Assembly (NCBI GenBank): GCA_022563535.1
Contig: JADFNE010000002.1
Span: 62,001 to 126,000, forward strand
Source: Myxococcales bacterium
Lineage (GTDB): Bacteria > Myxococcota_A > UBA9160 > UBA4427
Reading direction: 5' to 3'
DNA length: 64,000 bases
The notes under the pieces were generated by a model. The model saw only the letters and a list, made by a program, of their open reading frames with translations, ran no database searches and was not told the DNA's origin. Of the stretch, positions 27,092 through 36,278 are shown one piece after another; the first letter of the stretch is position 1; each line of letters opens with the position of its first letter. The position numbers and the translations under genes are program-made.

Positions 27092-27794
27092 GAATGGTGC
27101 CCTCCGCATCGACCCTGCCCGTGACGTATCGCTTGGAGGCATTCAGGACACGAATCAGGTCACCCACTCGACCGTCTTCGCTCGCCTTGCCAATGCTGTC
27201 GATACGAAGCCCTCCTGACTCGAGTCGAATCCGCACCATCTCTCCCCGCATTACTTTCGGGACCGATTCGATATGCCGCGGTTGCCAAACCCGACCGGCG
27301 GTAATGGAGCGCCGCAGACGCATGCCCAGTAGATTTCTCTCGCGAGAAATCACTGCTCCCCTCATCACGGAGACATCCCGGCGCTCCACGTAAAAGTCAT
27401 CTTCAGTGACGACCTCGCCGCGCCGCATCGCACGGCTGGCGACGAGAACCGGAACGACTGACTTGAGGCTGGCCGTAACAACGGCGCGCTTGAGCTCTTT
27501 GGATCCATGGGAAATGATGACCGTAACCGGCACCCTGCCCAGGAGCTCTCCTACGAGCCGGGTGCGAAGCTTGATGTTGACATCAGCCGGCGAGACGCCG
27601 GACAAGTTGAACACCTCCAGGTCGGGAATCTCGAGTCTGTTGACGCGAGCTGACGCTCGAGACTGAAGAAACTGTTCGATCTTGTCGTGAACGCGCGCTG
27701 CTAGCGACTGGTTGGCGCCGGCGGAGGAGCAGACGATCAGTCCCGCAAGGAGCGTCGTCACCAACACAAACGCACTTCTAATCGTTCGATTCAT
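27078..27794 (-). CDS. flgA: P-ring assembly chaperone FlgA
   Basis: FlgA is a periplasmic chaperone that helps FlgI polymerise. The 238 residues have a signal peptide (about 1-27, SSAGA end), an N-terminal domain and a SAF-type domain (VPVLVASRAMRRGEVVTEDDF region onward). The C-terminal end (VRIRLESGGLRI, then GRVDAEGTIHVRF) is typical. It lies between flgG and flgH. Confidence 0.92.
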   Translation of the reverse strand: MNRTIRSAFVLVTTLLAGLIVCSSAGANQSLAARVHDKIEQFLQSRASARVNRLEIPDLEVFNLSGVSPADVNIKLRTRLVGELLGRVPVTVIISHGSKELKRAVVTASLKSVVPVLVASRAMRRGEVVTEDDFYVERRDVSVMRGAVISRERNLLGMRLRRSITAGRVWQPRHIESVPKVMRGEMVRIRLESGGLRIDSIGKASEDGRVGDLIRVLNASKRYVTGRVDAEGTIHVRF

Positions 27795-27836
27795 GAGATT
27801 CCTCTACTCAAACTTCACGACTCGAGAGCTACCGCC

Positions 27837-28622
27837 CTATGAACTCAGTTGTGCTGCGGTGCGCAGCATCTCGTCGCCGGCGCGAATCACCCGAGAATTC
27901 ACTTCGAAGGCCCGTTGGGCCAGAATCATTTGCACCAACTCCTCCGCCACATTCACGTTTGAACCCTCGAGGAAGCCCGAGCTGATCGAGCCATATCCAC
28001 TCTGATCGGGTGCGCCGGTCTCGGGGTCACCCGACGCCTCGGTCACGCCAAAGAGATTCCCACCCAAAGCGAGCAATCCGGCGTTGTTCGGAAACCTCGC
28101 GAGTTCGATCTGTCCAACCTGTACGGGGGTCGTGGTTCCGGCCTGAATCACATTGACCGTTCCGTCGGGCAGGATTGTGATATTGGTGACGTCGGAGGCG
28201 ATATTGATGGGCGGGATCAACAGATCGCCGGACTTGGTTACGAGGTCGCCATCACCGTCTTTCTTGAACGAACCATCTCGGGTGTAAACGGTTTCACCCC
28301 CGGTCTTTTGGATCTGAAAGAACCCCTCACCGTTGATCGCCATGTCCAGCACATTGCTGGTAGCGATACTGTCCCCAGCGGTGAATATGCGTCCGATCGC
28401 CGCCAGGCGAACTCCGTGTCCGATTTGAATACCCGTCGGAAGCGAAGAGCCACCTGCGGAAGCGGCACCCGGCATTCGAATCGTCTCATAGAAGAGATCT
28501 TCAAACTCGGTGCGTGACTTCTTGAAGCCCGTAGTCGTGACATTCGCGATGTTATTCGCGATCGAGTCGATTCGCAGTTGTTGCGCTTCCATTCCGGACG
28601 CGGCACTAAATAGAGCTCTCAT
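27837..28622 (-). CDS. flgG: Distal rod protein FlgG
   Basis: FlgG forms the distal rod. At 261 residues it has the usual length, with MRALFSAASGMEAQQLRIDSIANNIANVTTTGFKKSR at the start and the C-terminal LVQMILAQRAFEVNSRVI helix. The ATG overlaps the flgF stop (ATGA). Confidence 0.95.
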   Translation of the reverse strand: MRALFSAASGMEAQQLRIDSIANNIANVTTTGFKKSRTEFEDLFYETIRMPGAASAGGSSLPTGIQIGHGVRLAAIGRIFTAGDSIATSNVLDMAINGEGFFQIQKTGGETVYTRDGSFKKDGDGDLVTKSGDLLIPPINIASDVTNITILPDGTVNVIQAGTTTPVQVGQIELARFPNNAGLLALGGNLFGVTEASGDPETGAPDQSGYGSISSGFLEGSNVNVAEELVQMILAQRAFEVNSRVIRAGDEMLRTAAQLSS

Positions 28623-29359
28623 CCTCGGACCTCCCTGATCAGTCGTTTTGTGGCATCGTCGTCCGCTTGAAGTATTTTTATGTTCGCTTCGAATGCGCGC
28701 TGAAGAATTACGAGGGTGCTCATCTCGAGGACGGTGTTGACGTTTGATCCCTCTAGGGATTGGGGCACGAGAGTGGGCCGTTCGACCTGGGTCGGGTTTG
28801 CCCCCTCCAACGCCTCGTAGCGCTGACTTCCACCTTTTTTGAGTTCGAGCAGGTTTTCGAATTCAACGATCTTCAGCCGATCCAGTTCGACATTCGCACC
28901 GTCGAGAATCTGTCCACTGGACGACACATGGACGCCAATTCCCGAAGCCTGGATGGGCCCGCCGATTCCCGCCACCAGCTGCCCATCACGCGTCGTCAAA
29001 TTTCCAGCAGCGTCAACCTTGAGTGAGCCCGAACGTGTGTAGCGAGGGCCGTCGTCGGTCTGAATCTCGAGAAATCCTGGGCCCAGAATTGCGAAGTCGA
29101 GTGGAACACCCGTCTTCTCGATCGACCCCGCTTCAAAGTCACTTCCAATGCCGTAACTCCTCACGAAGTTCAAGCCCGGGGCGCCCAGTACGATCTCGCC
29201 TTCACTGTCGGTCAGCGAGTTCTGGAGCACGCTCTCGAACATCGCACCGTCGCGCTTGTATCCCGTAGTGCCGGCGTTCGCCAGGTTATTTGCGACGAGA
29301 TCGAGTTGAGTCAATCTCGCCATGGCCCCGGCTGCAGACACGTACAAATTGCTGGACAT
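28619..29359 (-). CDS. flgF: Proximal rod protein FlgF
   Basis: FlgF is a rod subunit paired with FlgG. From ATG 29359 it is 246 residues: MSSNLYVSAAGAMARL, then LVANNLANAGTTGYKRDG (about 22-39), and a C-terminal LEMSTLVILQRAFEANIKIL helix. The open frame runs 108 codons further upstream through the promoter, so it is not coding there. GAGGAAGAC precedes the ATG. It is the first gene of the rod/ring/junction operon. Confidence 0.94.
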   Translation of the reverse strand: MSSNLYVSAAGAMARLTQLDLVANNLANAGTTGYKRDGAMFESVLQNSLTDSEGEIVLGAPGLNFVRSYGIGSDFEAGSIEKTGVPLDFAILGPGFLEIQTDDGPRYTRSGSLKVDAAGNLTTRDGQLVAGIGGPIQASGIGVHVSSSGQILDGANVELDRLKIVEFENLLELKKGGSQRYEALEGANPTQVERPTLVPQSLEGSNVNTVLEMSTLVILQRAFEANIKILQADDDATKRLIREVRG

Positions 29360-29462
29360 ACTGCTCTTGTCTTCCTCTGTGCAGAAATCGTTCACTCTGC
29401 AGCGGTGCGTTCGCACGGGTCGGAATATCTTTCCGACTCTTGAGTCCACAGCGGCTGGATAC

Positions 29463-29477
29463 GCAATCTGCGTGCCA
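29463..29477 (-). promoter_or_regulatory. Sigma-54 promoter of flgF operon
   Basis: On the minus strand this reads TGGCAC-GCAGA-TTGC, a perfect match, about 105 bases before flgF. The rest of 29360-29697 shows no gene. Confidence 0.88.
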
Positions 29478-29697
29478 TCGCTTCGCCTGCTGACTACGCG
29501 CAGCAAATCGGAATGAATACAACGCCTTGGGAAGTTCTTGGTCGTGTCGCGCGAATTCTCACCCGGAACAAATGTCGCGATTCGATAGCTTCGACAGTTC
29601 AGATGGAAACGCGGACAGCAACAGCGCGTGGGATGGATCGTTGAGCAGGGAACGAATTGATCGAATGGGTTCGCACAAGTCACTCCACACGCCGGCG

Positions 29698-29916
29698 CTA
29701 TACGCGGATGTCGACGTCACTTCCCGAACCCGAATCGTCAGATTTTTCGCTGCGAGTATTTTTCTTTTTAGCGGCGGCCCGCGCGCGCTTCCTGCGCAGC
29801 AGTTGGCGTCGCTCCTCTTCGGACAACTTTTCGTCCAGTGGGTTCACGCGCCGAGGAGCAGAAAGATCCGGGTGAATTCTTTGCGTGTCGATATTTCGGA
29901 TTTCGGCCATGACCAT
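29698..29916 (-). CDS. Small charged protein after flhG
   Basis: This is a 72-residue soluble, very basic and acidic protein (Arg/Lys-rich middle, Asp/Ser-rich end) that I do not recognise. A G-rich ribosome site precedes ATG 29916; an ATG two codons on is equally good. It is the last gene of the long fliL-flhG transcription unit, 53 bases after flhG. Its pattern of a conserved-looking head and a low-complexity tail fits a small flagellar accessory protein. Confidence 0.55.
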   Translation of the reverse strand: MVMAEIRNIDTQRIHPDLSAPRRVNPLDEKLSEEERRQLLRRKRARAAAKKKNTRSEKSDDSGSGSDVDIRV

Positions 29917-29969
29917 GTACCCCCGTCCTGAGTTTGATTCGCGACGGGAAAGCTTCTGGCGATCATTCG

Positions 29970-30884
29970 TCAGAGGTTCCCCAGTGCGTCTCCTTTCCTT
30001 GTTTCATCCAGGGGGAAGAAATTGATGCCGTCTCGGATCGAGTTCTCGCTAACGACCGGCGAAAGAAACTGCTGAGCAAGATCGGCAAAGCACTTGGCGA
30101 TGTTTGCATTTGGAAATGCTTCCACCACGACTCTCTGATTGACGACCGCTTCTCGCAAGCGTCGGTCGCGGGGCAGAATCCCTCGTAGATTCAACTGCTT
30201 GTTCAAAAAGCGATCGCACATCATTTCAAGGTGAGCATGTACACGTCTGCCTTCCTGGACATTCTCACTGCAGTTGATCAGTGTTTCGATTTTGAGGTGC
30301 GGATTGGCGTTCCAGAGGGTCTTGCAAGTAGCGTAGGCGTCCGCATAGCTCGTGGGCTCGGGCACCGCGACGAGCAGTACGCGAGAAGAGGCCAGTGCGA
30401 GCTCGACCACGACTCTTCCGATCCCGGCGCCAGCATCCACCAGAATCAGGTCATAGTCCCTTGCAACCCCCGCGATCAACTGCATCAGCCGCTCGGTCCC
30501 ACCCTCTTCGAAGACCGTAAGATCGTGACGACCGGATCCCGCTGGCAAGAGTTCGATGCCCTTGGGTCCCTTGACCAGGGCTTGGCCGAGCGAACATCGC
30601 CCTGTCAAAACATCGACGACATTCAGTTTGGGGGACAGTCCCATCAAGAGATCCAAATTTGATAGTCCCATGTCGCCGTCCACGACTAGAACCCGAGCTC
30701 CCAACCCGGCGGCGGCCACCGCGAGATTGGCCACGATGATTGTCTTGCCCACGCCGCCCTTCCCGCTGACTACAGCGGTCATACGATCCAGGGGGCCCTC
30801 GGCACGCGGTCGCTGACGCAAGCTCGCAGCTTGATCAACGGGAGGACTCTCCCAACGGATGGATGCGAGATCGGGCAGGCTCAT
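29970..30884 (-). CDS. flhG: Flagellar number regulator FlhG (FleN), ParA/MinD-type ATPase
   Basis: FlhG limits flagellar number and activates FlhF. The 304 residues have the N-terminal activator motif DQAASLR (17-23), a deviant Walker A GKGGVGKT (41-48), VDGDMGLSNLD and LVDAGAGI. ATG at 30884 overlaps the flhF stop (ATGA), so the longer upstream frame is not used. The C-terminal membrane-binding helix of MinD is not obvious. Confidence 0.94.
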   Translation of the reverse strand: MSLPDLASIRWESPPVDQAASLRQRPRAEGPLDRMTAVVSGKGGVGKTIIVANLAVAAAGLGARVLVVDGDMGLSNLDLLMGLSPKLNVVDVLTGRCSLGQALVKGPKGIELLPAGSGRHDLTVFEEGGTERLMQLIAGVARDYDLILVDAGAGIGRVVVELALASSRVLLVAVPEPTSYADAYATCKTLWNANPHLKIETLINCSENVQEGRRVHAHLEMMCDRFLNKQLNLRGILPRDRRLREAVVNQRVVVEAFPNANIAKCFADLAQQFLSPVVSENSIRDGINFFPLDETRKGDALGNL

Positions 30885-32095
30885 GCGGCTTCCTCGAGAA
30901 GTTGTTCGGCGAGATCTCGTGAGTCGGGCAACATCAAATCTTCGGGTACGCGTTGACCGGTTCCGAGCCACATCAGCGGTGGAGTCGTCTCGTCAAGGAG
31001 AACGTTGGCCACGTCCGCCCAGTGATCACTTTCATCCATTCGGGTCACGATGATCGAGTCGGGATGCAATGGTGCGTAGCGTCGCACCTGTTCGCGCAGG
31101 TCGGCTTCCTTCGTTTCGGCGGAGAGAACGAGGTGAACCATCGCTTGGGAACCCAGGGTCCGGCGAATTTCGAGTAGTTCGCCCATCGCCGCGCGATCCG
31201 AGCGACCTCGCCCGGCGGAATCGATCAGGATCCGACGATTTCCCCATTGCTTCACACAGTCTCCCACTGCTCGCGGAGAGACTGCGGTCGCGAAAGAAAC
31301 CTGAAGCAAATCGGCGTAGGTTCTCAACTGTTCTTCTGCGCCGATGCGAAACGTATCGGTAGTCATCAGCGACACGCGATCATCGCGTTCGTCTTCCTGG
31401 GCGGCAATCTTTGCCAGGGTCGTCGTCTTTCCGACGCCGGGTGCCCCAACGAACAGTTCGACTCGCTCGGGCCGATCGGATCGTGGGATCACGATGCGCT
31501 CTTCGATGCGGGCCGCCAGAGCTTCGCGATAGGCGAGCTCGAGGGAGGTCTGCCCTTCGGTCGCAAGCTCCTTGGCCGTCGCAGCGATGCGCTCGAGGTG
31601 GCGCATCGACAACCCGCTTCTTCCCAACGCCCCCGCAAAACCCGGAACACCGGATCTTGCACCGGAAGCGCCCCATCCCCCGTTCTCGGCAAGCATTCGC
31701 CTCAGCGCTTCGAGTTCGTCGCGAACCGCACCATCGTCTTCTGCATGACCGGCGTGAAGTGTCCGGAGTTCGGCGCGCAAGAGCTTCAGCTCCGACTCGA
31801 GCGGAGCCAACGCTGCACGAGTCAGGAGCGAATCGCTACCGGGCAATTTGATGTTCGAACCGTCCTCCGCTTGCGCATCGATTACGGAGGAGCTGTTGTA
31901 AGCGGGCTCGCCCCTTCGCACTTGCCGGTCTACCGAAGCGGTAACCTCCACCGCAGCTTTGCTGAACAGTCCGAACATGCCGTGGTCGCGTCGTATCTTT
32001 CGCACCGAGAGAATCAGCGCATCGTCTCCCAACTCTTCTCGAATTTGTCGCACGGCTTCCGCCGTCGTGCTCGCTTCGAATCGTCTAACGTGCAT
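30881..32095 (-). CDS. flhF: Flagellar placement GTPase FlhF
   Basis: FlhF is an SRP-type GTPase that marks the pole for basal-body assembly. The 404 residues have the N-terminal B domain (MHVRRFEASTTAEAVRQIREELGDDALIL), a helical N domain, and a G domain with FVGAPGVGKTTTLAKIAA, DTFRIGA, DSAGRG and TRMDE. It overlaps flhA by 11 bases. With FlhG this predicts polar flagellation. Confidence 0.95.
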   Translation of the reverse strand: MHVRRFEASTTAEAVRQIREELGDDALILSVRKIRRDHGMFGLFSKAAVEVTASVDRQVRRGEPAYNSSSVIDAQAEDGSNIKLPGSDSLLTRAALAPLESELKLLRAELRTLHAGHAEDDGAVRDELEALRRMLAENGGWGASGARSGVPGFAGALGRSGLSMRHLERIAATAKELATEGQTSLELAYREALAARIEERIVIPRSDRPERVELFVGAPGVGKTTTLAKIAAQEDERDDRVSLMTTDTFRIGAEEQLRTYADLLQVSFATAVSPRAVGDCVKQWGNRRILIDSAGRGRSDRAAMGELLEIRRTLGSQAMVHLVLSAETKEADLREQVRRYAPLHPDSIIVTRMDESDHWADVANVLLDETTPPLMWLGTGQRVPEDLMLPDSRDLAEQLLEEAA

Positions 32096-34142
32096 CGGCT
32101 TCCCTCACAACGGATTCGGCGATGATCTGAAGCCCCGCCGGTACTTCACTATGGGCGAGAACTGCGAGACGTGGCACCACTCGGCTGATCACCTGGTAGA
32201 GACTCGATCGCACAGCCTGAGCGGCCAGCAATACCGGCACTCGACCTCCCGCCTGATAGTCCCCTTCCTTGACCGCATCCTCGACGCCATGGACTAGCTG
32301 ATCCAAGGTCTCCGGATCGACTGCCAGAAATGAACCACTCTCGGTGCGTTGCACGCCCGTGCGCAATTTCTCTTCGAGTTCGGGCGACAAGGTGATTACT
32401 CGAAGCGCGCCGTCGTCGCCAACATAGGGTCCGGTAATCGTCCGTCCCAACCGTTCTCGTACCAGATCGGTCAGTAGATCGGGGTCCTGAATCTTGGGCG
32501 CGTACTCCGCAAGAGTATCGAGAATGGTTCCGAGGTCTCGAATCGAGACTCGCTCGGCGAGAAGGTTGCGCATGGTGCGATGCAACATTGAAATCGAGAC
32601 AGTACCGGGAACGATCTCATCCACCGCGGTGGGAGAACCTTTGGAGAATTGATCGAGCAGTTCGCGAACCCTTCTCCTCGACAAGAGTTCGACCGCATGT
32701 TGTCGGATGACTTCGGCAAGATGCGTGGCCAGTGCAGTCGATGCGTCGACGACCGCGTATCCGGCCGCCGTTGCTCGATCCATGTCGCGTTCACGCACCC
32801 ATCTCGCCGGCAGGCCAAACGCAGGATCCACCGTAGAGATTCCCGGAATCGCGTCGGCGCCCTCCCCCGGCGAAATGGCCAGACAATGTCCTGGCGGAAT
32901 CTCGCCCGTGGCAATGCCATTGCCCTTGATCAAGATTTCGTAGCCACCGGGCTCCAACTGCAGGTTGTCGCGGATGTGGATCAGCGGAACGACGAAGCCC
33001 AACTCGGTTGCGAGCTGACGTCGCGTCGCGCGAATACGCCCGAGCAGCTCGCCCTGCTTCTCGGGGTCCACCAGGGGAATCAGGCCGTAACCTATTTCGA
33101 GTTCGAGATCGTCGAGGGCCAGAGCGCCAGCAATTTGCTCCTCCTCGCTCTCGACCTCGGGTTCCTCGACTTCCTCTTCCCTTCGCTTCTGTTCCTGCTC
33201 GGCTCCGGTCCGCGAGAGAGCAAAGGCTCCAGCGGAAAGCAACGCAAAGGGAACAAAGGGAAGCCCGGGGGCCACAGCGATGACCGCGAGCATTCCTGAG
33301 GCCACGATCATCGCGTTCGCCTGTCCAAAGATCTGTTTCTTCAACTCGCTCGCAAGGGGAGCAGATTCTCCCGCGCGACTGACGATCAAACCGGCCGCCG
33401 TCGAGACGATCAGTGACGGGATCTGACTCACCAGTCCGTCCCCAACTGTGAGAATGGTATAAGTCTCGGCGGCTTCGCTCACAGCCATCCCGTGTTGGAA
33501 GACCCCGATTGCGAGGCCGCCCACCACATTGATCAGCATGATCACGATTCCGGCGGTCGCATCCCCCTTGACGAACTTGCTGGCACCATCCATCGCGCCG
33601 TAGAAATCCGCCTCTTGTTGGATCGTCTTCCGGCGGTGCAGAGCTTCTTCGTCGTCGATGACCCCCTGGCTCAGATCGGCATCGATGGCCATCTGCTTGC
33701 CCGGCATGGCGTCCAAGGTGAACCGCGCCGCCACTTCAGCGATGCGGCCCGATCCCTTGGTGATCACCATCATGTTGATGATGACAAAGAGCAGGAAGAT
33801 CACGATCCCGACGACGTAGCTTCCACCAACGGTGAACGCGCCAAAAGCCTCTATCAATTTTCCCGCGGCCGCGGTCCCTTCGTTACCGTGCAACAGAATC
33901 AATCGAGTGGTTCCCACGTTGAGACCCAGACGCGTGAGCGTGAGGATCAACAGGAGTGTGGGAAAGACCGAGAATTCGAGGGGCTTCTCCGCAAAGAGTG
34001 CGAGCAGTAGAACCAGCAGGCTGACCGAGATCGAAAGCGAGAGCAGAAAATCGAGCAGCGGTCCGGGCAGCGGAACAACCAACAGGCACAATATGCCAAG
34101 GGCCCCGACCGCGAGCAGGACTTGGTCCATTCTCAGGGTCAT
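32085..34142 (-). CDS. flhA: Flagellar export gate protein FlhA
   Basis: FlhA forms the nonameric export channel and docking ring. The 685 residues comprise about eight membrane helices (roughly 1-310), an acidic linker (about 320-345) and the cytoplasmic ring domain. The family block LGLNVGTTRLILLHG and the conserved KGSGRIAEVAARFTLDAMPGKQMAIDADL loop are present. Its start overlaps the flhB stop. Confidence 0.96.
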   Translation of the reverse strand: MTLRMDQVLLAVGALGILCLLVVPLPGPLLDFLLSLSISVSLLVLLLALFAEKPLEFSVFPTLLLILTLTRLGLNVGTTRLILLHGNEGTAAAGKLIEAFGAFTVGGSYVVGIVIFLLFVIINMMVITKGSGRIAEVAARFTLDAMPGKQMAIDADLSQGVIDDEEALHRRKTIQQEADFYGAMDGASKFVKGDATAGIVIMLINVVGGLAIGVFQHGMAVSEAAETYTILTVGDGLVSQIPSLIVSTAAGLIVSRAGESAPLASELKKQIFGQANAMIVASGMLAVIAVAPGLPFVPFALLSAGAFALSRTGAEQEQKRREEEVEEPEVESEEEQIAGALALDDLELEIGYGLIPLVDPEKQGELLGRIRATRRQLATELGFVVPLIHIRDNLQLEPGGYEILIKGNGIATGEIPPGHCLAISPGEGADAIPGISTVDPAFGLPARWVRERDMDRATAAGYAVVDASTALATHLAEVIRQHAVELLSRRRVRELLDQFSKGSPTAVDEIVPGTVSISMLHRTMRNLLAERVSIRDLGTILDTLAEYAPKIQDPDLLTDLVRERLGRTITGPYVGDDGALRVITLSPELEEKLRTGVQRTESGSFLAVDPETLDQLVHGVEDAVKEGDYQAGGRVPVLLAAQAVRSSLYQVISRVVPRLAVLAHSEVPAGLQIIAESVVREADAR

Positions 34143-35221
34143 GACGCCTGCTTCCAGCCGCGACGACTACCCGGATCCAGTCGGAATATGTATGCGAGCA
34201 ACTCCGCAACAGCCTTGTAGAGATTCTCGGGGATCTCCTGGTCTACGGCGACGAGCTTGTAGAGCAACTGTGCCGTGGGCGGATTCTCGACGATGGGCAC
34301 TCCAGAGCGACGCGCTTCTTCTTTGATCTTGAGTGCGAGCTTGTTGCGCCCTTTCGCAACAACCCTGGGCGTAGTGATTTCAGGGGGTCGATACTGAATC
34401 GCGACCGCGTAGTGCGTGGGATTGGTCACGACGACGTCTGCCTTTGAAACAGCTTCGAGCATGCGCGAGCCCGCCATCGCGAGTTGCTTCTTGCGGATCT
34501 GGGCACGAACCTTCGGATCACCTTGGCGTTGCTTGATCTCGTCCCGCACTTCCTGCTTGGTCATCTTCATTTTTTTCGTGTAGCGATATCGCACCCACAT
34601 CAAATCAATCGCCGCGAAGATCACGCTCACCAGGAGAATGTAAATCATGACTCTTTTGAGCAGGTCGCCAGCATGCAACAGGGTTGCAATCACACCCGCG
34701 TCGAGCAGTGACATGATCTGTTCAAAGTCGGGCGCCACGAGGGAGTAAACGATCACCGAATAGACGGAGAGCTTGACGATGGACTTCAACAACTTGTAGA
34801 AACGATCTAGCCCGAACAGTCGTTTTAGCCCCTTGGCCACGTTGAGGTTCGTGAGTTTGAAGCGCAACTTTTCGGTAGTGAACAAAAAGCCGACCTGAGC
34901 CCAGAGCGATACGCAGGAAATCAACACGAAGAGAAGCCCGAACGGCAGCAGTACGCGCGCAATCTCGCTGGCGCTGTATTGGATCAACACGGTGAGATCC
35001 CCGACGGTATCGGGCAGAATCAACCTGCCACCCCAGGCGTCGCGAGCGAGTTGCGCCCACATCACTGCGATGTTCTCCCCCAGCGGAGAGACCAGCGCGA
35101 TAAACGCCACGATCAGGAGCAGCAGAATGGGAACATCCTGGCTCTGGGGAACGTCGCCCTTCTCACGAGCTTTCTCTAATTTTCGCGGTGTGGCCGCCTC
35201 TGTCTTTTCTTCGTCGGCCAT
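34139..35221 (-). CDS. flhB: Flagellar export switch protein FlhB
   Basis: FlhB controls the substrate switch from hook to filament proteins. The 360 residues have the opening ADEEKTEAATPRKLEKAREKG, four membrane helices (about 31-205) and the self-cleaving NPTH site (267-270). The C-terminal tail is typical. It lies two bases after fliR. Confidence 0.96.
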   Translation of the reverse strand: MADEEKTEAATPRKLEKAREKGDVPQSQDVPILLLLIVAFIALVSPLGENIAVMWAQLARDAWGGRLILPDTVGDLTVLIQYSASEIARVLLPFGLLFVLISCVSLWAQVGFLFTTEKLRFKLTNLNVAKGLKRLFGLDRFYKLLKSIVKLSVYSVIVYSLVAPDFEQIMSLLDAGVIATLLHAGDLLKRVMIYILLVSVIFAAIDLMWVRYRYTKKMKMTKQEVRDEIKQRQGDPKVRAQIRKKQLAMAGSRMLEAVSKADVVVTNPTHYAVAIQYRPPEITTPRVVAKGRNKLALKIKEEARRSGVPIVENPPTAQLLYKLVAVDQEIPENLYKAVAELLAYIFRLDPGSRRGWKQAS

Positions 35222-35223
35222 TT

Positions 35224-36000
35224 TTAGGCTGCCCCGAGCACGACGGCCATGACGCGACCGAGGGACGCCTCGAGCATATTCTGTATCGCATTGATGAAGT
35301 CACCCGCACCGAATCCAAGGATGACGAGAAGGATCCCAATATGAGCCGGCAGCTGAACCACCATCAGATTGAGTTGCTGCAAGCTCTTCGAAAGTACCCC
35401 CGTCGCGACGTTTTGAATGAAAATCGCCACGGTAATGGGTGCCGCAAGGCGCACCGCAGTCTCGAACATCACCGACCCCGAGTGCACCAAGGCCAGGTAA
35501 CTACCGATGTCCGGCACACCGAGGCCCATGGGAATCTCGTTGAAAGTGATCGCCACAACCTTGATCAATTCGTGATGGCCATCGATTGCGAGGAACACCA
35601 ACATGCCAAAGCCATTGAACGTCCGAGCCAATGCGGTCGAACTCACGCCAGATGAAGGGTCGAGAACGCGAGACGCGGAAAGCCCTCCCTGGGTAGAAAT
35701 GAAGTCTCCCATCATCGAAAAACCGACGAACACGAGGTTGGCCGCCAGACCGATCAGCAGGCCGATCGTGATCTCGACAAAGACCACGAGTAGGAGGTCG
35801 GCTCCTCCCCATGTCTTCCAATCGACCGTGTCCCCGGGAACCGGGGCCAGCGTGTAGGCAATGATGAGCGCGAGGGCGGTACGCACCCGACGCGGAACCC
35901 CTTCTTCGCGAAAAACTGGAGCGGTCTGCAACATGGCGAGCAGACGCACACTCGCGAGCAGAACATAGACAATGGGATCGATAGCGAAGTCCCAATTCAT
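35224..36000 (-). CDS. fliR: Flagellar export gate protein FliR
   Basis: FliR is part of the FliPQR export gate. From ATG 36000 it is 258 residues with about six membrane helices and the usual PVFREEGVPRRVRTALAL segment. The open frame continues upstream into fliQ but has no membrane character there. It starts five bases after the fliQ stop. Confidence 0.94.
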   Translation of the reverse strand: MNWDFAIDPIVYVLLASVRLLAMLQTAPVFREEGVPRRVRTALALIIAYTLAPVPGDTVDWKTWGGADLLLVVFVEITIGLLIGLAANLVFVGFSMMGDFISTQGGLSASRVLDPSSGVSSTALARTFNGFGMLVFLAIDGHHELIKVVAITFNEIPMGLGVPDIGSYLALVHSGSVMFETAVRLAAPITVAIFIQNVATGVLSKSLQQLNLMVVQLPAHIGILLVILGFGAGDFINAIQNMLEASLGRVMAVVLGAA

Positions 36001-36005
36001 GGATC

Positions 36006-36269
36006 TTATTTCGCCGCGACCATGACGAGCACTTGTGTCGCGAAGTCGATGATGGTTCTCATGATCCACGGAAACAACAGGGCAAACATGCCGAACACGC
36101 ATGCAATTTTGGGCACCATCGTCAGCGTCTGCTCATTGATCTGCGTCGCCGATTGAATGATCGAGACGGATAGACCGACCACGAGCGCCACGCCCAGAAT
36201 TGGTGACGACACCACCAGGGTGGTGTAAAGGGTCATCCTCAGCAGCGAACTGACTTCCTCGATCGTCAC
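36006..36269 (-). CDS. fliQ: Flagellar export gate protein FliQ
   Basis: This is an 87-residue protein of two membrane helices (about 15-40 and 53-78) with the family block ATQINEQTLTMVPKI. The GTG start at 36269 lies nine bases after the fliO-fliP stop. Confidence 0.95.
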   Translation of the reverse strand: MTIEEVSSLLRMTLYTTLVVSSPILGVALVVGLSVSIIQSATQINEQTLTMVPKIACVFGMFALLFPWIMRTIIDFATQVLVMVAAK

Positions 36270-36278
36270 GGGGTCTCC

